Of a stretch of 10,193 nucleotides of DNA, positions 7,181 to 10,193 are shown one piece after another (position 1 is the stretch's first letter; each line of letters opens with the position of its first letter). The translations under genes were made by a program, and so were the position numbers. Below the pieces are notes generated by a model, which searched no databases, had not been told where the DNA came from, and saw nothing but the letters and a program-made list of their open reading frames with translations. The stretch is from a bacterium (GTDB taxonomy: Bacteria > Fidelibacterota > Marinisomatia > Marinisomatales > Marinisomataceae): NCBI GenBank assembly GCA_023255095.1, contig JALRJJ010000026.1, forward strand, positions 1 to 10,193, read 5' to 3'.

Positions 7181-8461
7181 CTAACGAATTCTATTTTTTG
7201 ATTGTCCAAGCATTTCTGCTGTAACCAGAGTAATGCCTTTTTCTGAAACATAAAAACGTTTACGATCAAGCTCCACATCAAAGCCAATTTCAACTCCCTC
7301 AGGAATACGAGCGTCTGTATCCACTACTACACGATTAAGTTTTACATGACGCCTAATTTCAACGTTAGGCATAATCACGGAATCTTGTATCATGCTATAA
7401 CTGTGTACATGTACGTTAGAAAATATTACAGACTGAGTGATTGAAGATCCGCTTATAATACATCCACCTGAAATAAGTGAGTCTGTTGCCATGCCACGCC
7501 TTTGGTCGTTATTGAATACAAACTTAGCAGGAGGAAGCTGTTCTTGATATGTCCAAATAGGCCAGTCAGCATCGTATAGATTTAACTCAGGAATTACCTT
7601 GGTCATTTCCAGATTTGCTTCCCAGTATGCGTCTATGGTTCCTACATCACGCCAATAGTAATTTTGATTATCACGGTCAATGCAGCTATCGGTAAATCGA
7701 TGGGCAAAAACTCGATATTTGTTAATCATTTGTGGAATTATATTTTTACCAAAATCATGTTCTGATTTTGAATCGTCAGCATCTCGGATGAGCTGTTCGT
7801 ACAAAAATGCTGCATTAAACACATAAATCCCCATGCTCGCAAAAGCTTGGTTAGGATTGTCAGGTAGGGGATTTGGATCTTTTGGTTTTTCTTTAAAATC
7901 AATTACTCGGTCACTTTCATCAACACCAATCACCCCAAAACCTTTTGCATCCTCAATGGGTACATTGATACAAGCTACAGTCATATCGGCTTTATTCTTT
8001 ACATGACATGCCAACATCTGGCCGTAGTCCATTTTGTAAATATGATCTCCTGCCAAAATCAATACATATTCAGCTCCGATATTGCGAACGATATCCAGAT
8101 TTTGATACACAGCATCTGCAGTACCTTTGTACCAATCTTCGGCAACACGTTTCTGCGCAGGCCAAATCTCTACAAACTCGTTAAACTCACCTCTCAAGAA
8201 ACCCCAACCACGCTGTATATGTTGAATTAAGCTGTGAGACTTGTATTGGGTTGCAACTCCAATACGGCGAATACCTGAATTAATACAGTTCGAAAGCGGA
8301 AAATCAATAATACGGAATTTACCACAGAAAGGTACAGCTGGTTTCGAGCAAAACTCAGTCAAATCTTTCAAGCGCTCCCCTCTTCCACCAGCTAGGATAA
8401 GGGCAACAGTGTTTTTAGTCAGGTTACTGATAAAACGTGATGAGGTTATTTCATGTTCCAT
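7181..8461 (-). CDS. glgC: glucose-1-phosphate adenylyltransferase (ADP-glucose pyrophosphorylase)
   Basis: Makes ADP-glucose from glucose-1-phosphate and ATP, the committed step of bacterial glycogen synthesis. I place the start at ATG 8461 (426 aa), because AAGGAG lies eight bases upstream. A GTG ten codons earlier (8491) would put that site inside the gene. The nucleotidyltransferase domain shows LILAGGRGERLKDL (21-34), KPAVPFCGKFRIIDF (40-54), WYKGTADAV (110-118), LAGDHIYKMDY (136-146) with metal-site D139, and FKEKP (189-193), where K192 corresponds to the glucose-1-phosphate lysine of E. coli. A left-handed beta-helix domain follows from about residue 325. The residues matching E. coli activator-site K39, R40 and H46 are F37, C38 and P44. 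It is the first gene of the four-gene operon and is divergent from glgB. Confidence 0.97.
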   Translation of the reverse strand: MEHEITSSRFISNLTKNTVALILAGGRGERLKDLTEFCSKPAVPFCGKFRIIDFPLSNCINSGIRRIGVATQYKSHSLIQHIQRGWGFLRGEFNEFVEIWPAQKRVAEDWYKGTADAVYQNLDIVRNIGAEYVLILAGDHIYKMDYGQMLACHVKNKADMTVACINVPIEDAKGFGVIGVDESDRVIDFKEKPKDPNPLPDNPNQAFASMGIYVFNAAFLYEQLIRDADDSKSEHDFGKNIIPQMINKYRVFAHRFTDSCIDRDNQNYYWRDVGTIDAYWEANLEMTKVIPELNLYDADWPIWTYQEQLPPAKFVFNNDQRRGMATDSLISGGCIISGSSITQSVIFSNVHVHSYSMIQDSVIMPNVEIRRHVKLNRVVVDTDARIPEGVEIGFDVELDRKRFYVSEKGITLVTAEMLGQSKNRIR

Positions 8462-8469
8462 GATTTCCG

Positions 8470-8475
8470 CTCCTT
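8470..8475 (-). promoter_or_regulatory. strong ribosome binding site of glgC
   Basis: AAGGAG on the - strand lies eight bases before ATG 8461. It decides the start in favour of this ATG over the upstream in-frame GTG at 8491, for which I see no comparable site. Confidence 0.85.
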
Positions 8476-8486
8476 GAATTATAGTT

Positions 8487-8507
8487 TTCACTTGACATCA
8501 AGTTGAA
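8487..8507. promoter_or_regulatory. palindrome in the glgC leader (operator or RNA hairpin)
   Basis: The core ACTTGA-CA-TCAAGT (8490-8503) is a perfect inverted repeat. With one unpaired base (T8504) the arms extend to 8487-8495 and 8498-8507. It lies just upstream of the glgC ribosome binding site and covers the rejected GTG. It could be a transcription factor site between the divergent genes. In glgC mRNA it could also fold as an 8-bp hairpin with one bulge and a 4-base loop. I know of no named motif that matches. Confidence 0.4.
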
Positions 8508-8535
8508 CTGAATCCTAAATAAGAACGTGCTTAAA

Positions 8536-8563
8536 ATTATAGATTGCAGTTCTTTAAAGTCAT
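8536..8563 (-). promoter_or_regulatory. candidate glgC operon promoter, proximal
   Basis: On the - strand a perfect TATAAT (8541-8536) lies 16 bases after ATGACT (8563-8558), which shares four of six bases with the sigma70 -35 consensus. A transcript would start near 8529 and carry a leader of about 70 bases containing the palindrome and the ribosome binding site. Confidence 0.4.
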
Positions 8564-8571
8564 TATAGAAT
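8544..8571 (+). promoter_or_regulatory. candidate glgB promoter
   Basis: TTGCAG (8544-8549) and TAGAAT (8566-8571) are separated by 16 bases; the -10 box matches the sigma70 consensus at five of six positions. Transcription would begin near 8578, about 65 bases before the likely TTG start of glgB. The -10 box overlaps the -10 box of a candidate promoter on the other strand. Confidence 0.35.
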
Positions 8572-8589
8572 GATAGACACGATAAACAA
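8562..8589 (-). promoter_or_regulatory. candidate glgC operon promoter, distal
   Basis: On the - strand a second perfect TATAAT (8567-8562) follows TTGTTT (8589-8584) after a 16-base spacer. Its -10 box overlaps that of the candidate glgB promoter, so both could not be occupied by RNA polymerase at once. Which of the two TATAAT boxes drives glgC cannot be decided from sequence. Confidence 0.4.
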
Positions 8590-8643
8590 GCACAATCTAG
8601 TCTGTTTTATAAAGATTTGATAAAAATTTAAGAATATTTTATT

Positions 8644-10193
8644 TTGGCAATAGACAAACAAAACCCTCAGCTCAATTTAATTCTTGATTCTAAGCATCAC
8701 GATCCTTTTTCATTTTTGGGGCTACACCCATTAAATAATGATAAAAAAACTAAGTCATTAAAGAGTTTTCGAGCTTTTTTACCCTATGCATCAGGCGCTT
8801 CACTCAAGACCAAAAGTGGATGGCAAACCTTACAAAAGACTCATGATCATGGTTTTTTTGAGTGGCAAGGTAGCGATGTTGTAAAACTGCCATGCAAACT
8901 TAGCATCACCCAAGATAATCGGACAGTTGAAACTTATGATCCCTACAGTTTTATCTCGCTGTTATCCAAGGATGAGCTGCATCTATTCGGCGAAGGCAAT
9001 CTAAAAGAGGCTTATAAGACCATGGGCGCTCACTTGTGCGTTCATCAAGGCGTTTCAGGTGCTAAATTTGTGGTGTGGGCCCCGAATGCTGAACGGGTAA
9101 GTGTGATTGGTGATTTCAATCAATGGGATGGTCGTATACATTCTATGCGGAACCATGGTTCAAGCGGTATTTGGGAAATTTTTATTCCTGGAATATCTGA
9201 CGGTTCTCTTTATAAGTTTGAAATTCGCCAACGGGATTCAGGTCGTATTTTGATAAAAACAGACCCATATGGTTTTAGTTTCGAGAATCTTCCTGGAACT
9301 GCTGCAATTATCAGTCCTGCAAATGAATATAAATGGCAAGACCAAGCCTGGCTAAAGCTTAGAAAAAAAGCCGAATGGCTCCATAGCCCCTTTAACTGCT
9401 ATGAAGTGCATTTAGGTTCTTGGAAGCGTAATGCGGAAGGTAAGTTTCTTAACTACCGCGAACTGGCTGATCAATTAATTAATTATGTCAAAGAGATGGG
9501 TTATACCCACATTGAACTAATGCCAGTTTCAGAACATCCTCTCAATGAATCATGGGGTTATCAAACAACTGGATATTTTGGCGTTACGAATCGTTATGGA
9601 ACACCTAATGATTTTCGTTATTTTGTTGACTGCTGTCATCAAGCTAATATTGGCGTAATTTTAGATTGGGTTCCAGGACACTTTCCTAAAGATGATTGGG
9701 CGTTAGCAAGATTCGACGGAACCGCACTTTACGAACATGAGGATCCTAGATTGGGCGAACACCAAGACTGGGGCACCTATATTTTTAATTACGGGCGCAA
9801 TGAAGTTCGTAACTTTCTTATTGCGAATGCACACTTCTGGCTTAATGAGTTTCATATTGATGGCTTACGTGTAGATGCTGTTGCATCAATGCTTTACCTA
9901 GACTATTCTAGAAAACCTAATGAATGGCTTCCAAATAAGTTTGGTGGCAGAGAAAATTTAGAGGCTATCGAGTTTTTAAAACAACTTAACATAATGGTGC
10001 ATCAAGATTTTCCTGGAGCACTTACGATTGCAGAAGAATCCACTGCATGGCCAATGATTTCCAGACCTATATATTCCGGTGGTTTAGGTTTTTCCATGAA
10101 ATGGAATATGGGATGGATGAATGATACATTGTCTTACATTGAAAAAGACCCTATTCACCGAAGTTACAATCACAATAACCTTACTTTCGGGCA
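8644..10193 (+). CDS. glgB: 1,4-alpha-glucan branching enzyme (GH13_9), 3' end beyond window
   Basis: Cytoplasmic enzyme that cuts alpha-1,4 chains and rejoins them as alpha-1,6 branches. The 516 visible codons cover about 70% of the usual 730-aa protein. An N-terminal module begins with HHDPFSFLGLHP (about 18-29). A CBM48 domain follows (about 125-215, with FVVWAPNAERVSVIGDFNQW). The catalytic barrel starts near residue 250, with ELMPVSEHP, WGYQTTGYF, DWVPGHF (from D341), GLRVDAVASMLYLDYSR with nucleophile D411, and TIAEES with acid/base E464. The 53-residue spacing of these two matches E. coli D405/E458. The third catalytic Asp lies past the edge. A TAA at 8629-8631 closes the frame upstream, so TTG 8644 is the best start, although only a weak purine stretch precedes it. 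It is divergent from glgC. Confidence 0.96.
   Translation, partial: MAIDKQNPQLNLILDSKHHDPFSFLGLHPLNNDKKTKSLKSFRAFLPYASGASLKTKSGWQTLQKTHDHGFFEWQGSDVVKLPCKLSITQDNRTVETYDPYSFISLLSKDELHLFGEGNLKEAYKTMGAHLCVHQGVSGAKFVVWAPNAERVSVIGDFNQWDGRIHSMRNHGSSGIWEIFIPGISDGSLYKFEIRQRDSGRILIKTDPYGFSFENLPGTAAIISPANEYKWQDQAWLKLRKKAEWLHSPFNCYEVHLGSWKRNAEGKFLNYRELADQLINYVKEMGYTHIELMPVSEHPLNESWGYQTTGYFGVTNRYGTPNDFRYFVDCCHQANIGVILDWVPGHFPKDDWALARFDGTALYEHEDPRLGEHQDWGTYIFNYGRNEVRNFLIANAHFWLNEFHIDGLRVDAVASMLYLDYSRKPNEWLPNKFGGRENLEAIEFLKQLNIMVHQDFPGALTIAEESTAWPMISRPIYSGGLGFSMKWNMGWMNDTLSYIEKDPIHRSYNHNNLTFG

Noticed and set aside
3061..8477. Several 60-80 codon open frames antisense to the operon genes
   Set aside because: All lie within strongly supported coding sequences, lack recognisable domains and appear to be mirror frames.
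8462..8491. Ten-codon N-terminal extension of GlgC from GTG 8491
   Set aside because: The AAGGAG ribosome binding site lies inside this extension at the right distance for ATG 8461, and the extension itself has no comparable site upstream.
8492..8521. Consensus TTGACA (8492-8497) as a -35 box for glgB with TAAATA (8516-8521)
   Set aside because: The -10 partner is poor and the spacer is 18 bases; the TTGACA is better explained as part of the palindrome. It remains possible as a minor start.

Overview
The window is an AT-rich bacterial chromosome segment devoted almost entirely to storage polysaccharide (glycogen, an alpha-1,4/1,6-glucan). The proteins look gammaproteobacterial: GlgC, GlgB and GlgP follow the enterobacterial family versions motif by motif, and the tRNA-Glu is nearly the E. 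coli one. The low GC and the amino-acid composition would suit an AT-rich lineage such as the Legionellales, but nothing here fixes the genus. There is no sign of mobile DNA, CRISPR or phage genes.

Layout. At the left edge is a complete tRNA-Glu(TTC) at 2..77. A gene-free stretch of about 270 bases follows, holding a weak hairpin and an imperfect inverted repeat. Glycogen phosphorylase glgP then runs on the + strand (348..2816) and ends at a hairpin terminator near 2878..2912. Facing it on the - strand is a compact cluster, in transcription order: glgC (from 8461), a GH57 glycoside hydrolase (from 7145), malQ (from 5408) and a ROK-family glucokinase (from 3923, ending at 2970). The gaps are 35, 9 and 18 bases with no terminator between genes, so these four are very probably one operon. 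To the right, glgB (glycogen branching enzyme) starts divergently at about 8644 and runs off the window edge. The 182-base gap between glgC and glgB holds candidate back-to-back promoters with overlapping -10 boxes, and a short perfect palindrome just upstream of the glgC ribosome binding site.

How the genes work together (inference from known enzyme roles). GlgC makes ADP-glucose, a glycogen synthase not present in this window would polymerise it, and GlgB adds branches. GlgP releases glucose-1-phosphate from outer chains. The GH57 enzyme and MalQ would handle limit dextrins and short maltodextrins. MalQ releases free glucose, which the ROK kinase can return to glucose-6-phosphate. The operon therefore mixes synthesis with dextrin recycling. 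No glgA, glgX or pgm is visible here.

I do not see a clearly new biological system. The points most worth a second look are: GlgC substitutions at residues corresponding to the E. coli activator site; the divergent control region; TTG start codons in three of six protein genes; and the shared reading frame of GH57, malQ and the kinase, separated only by amber stops.
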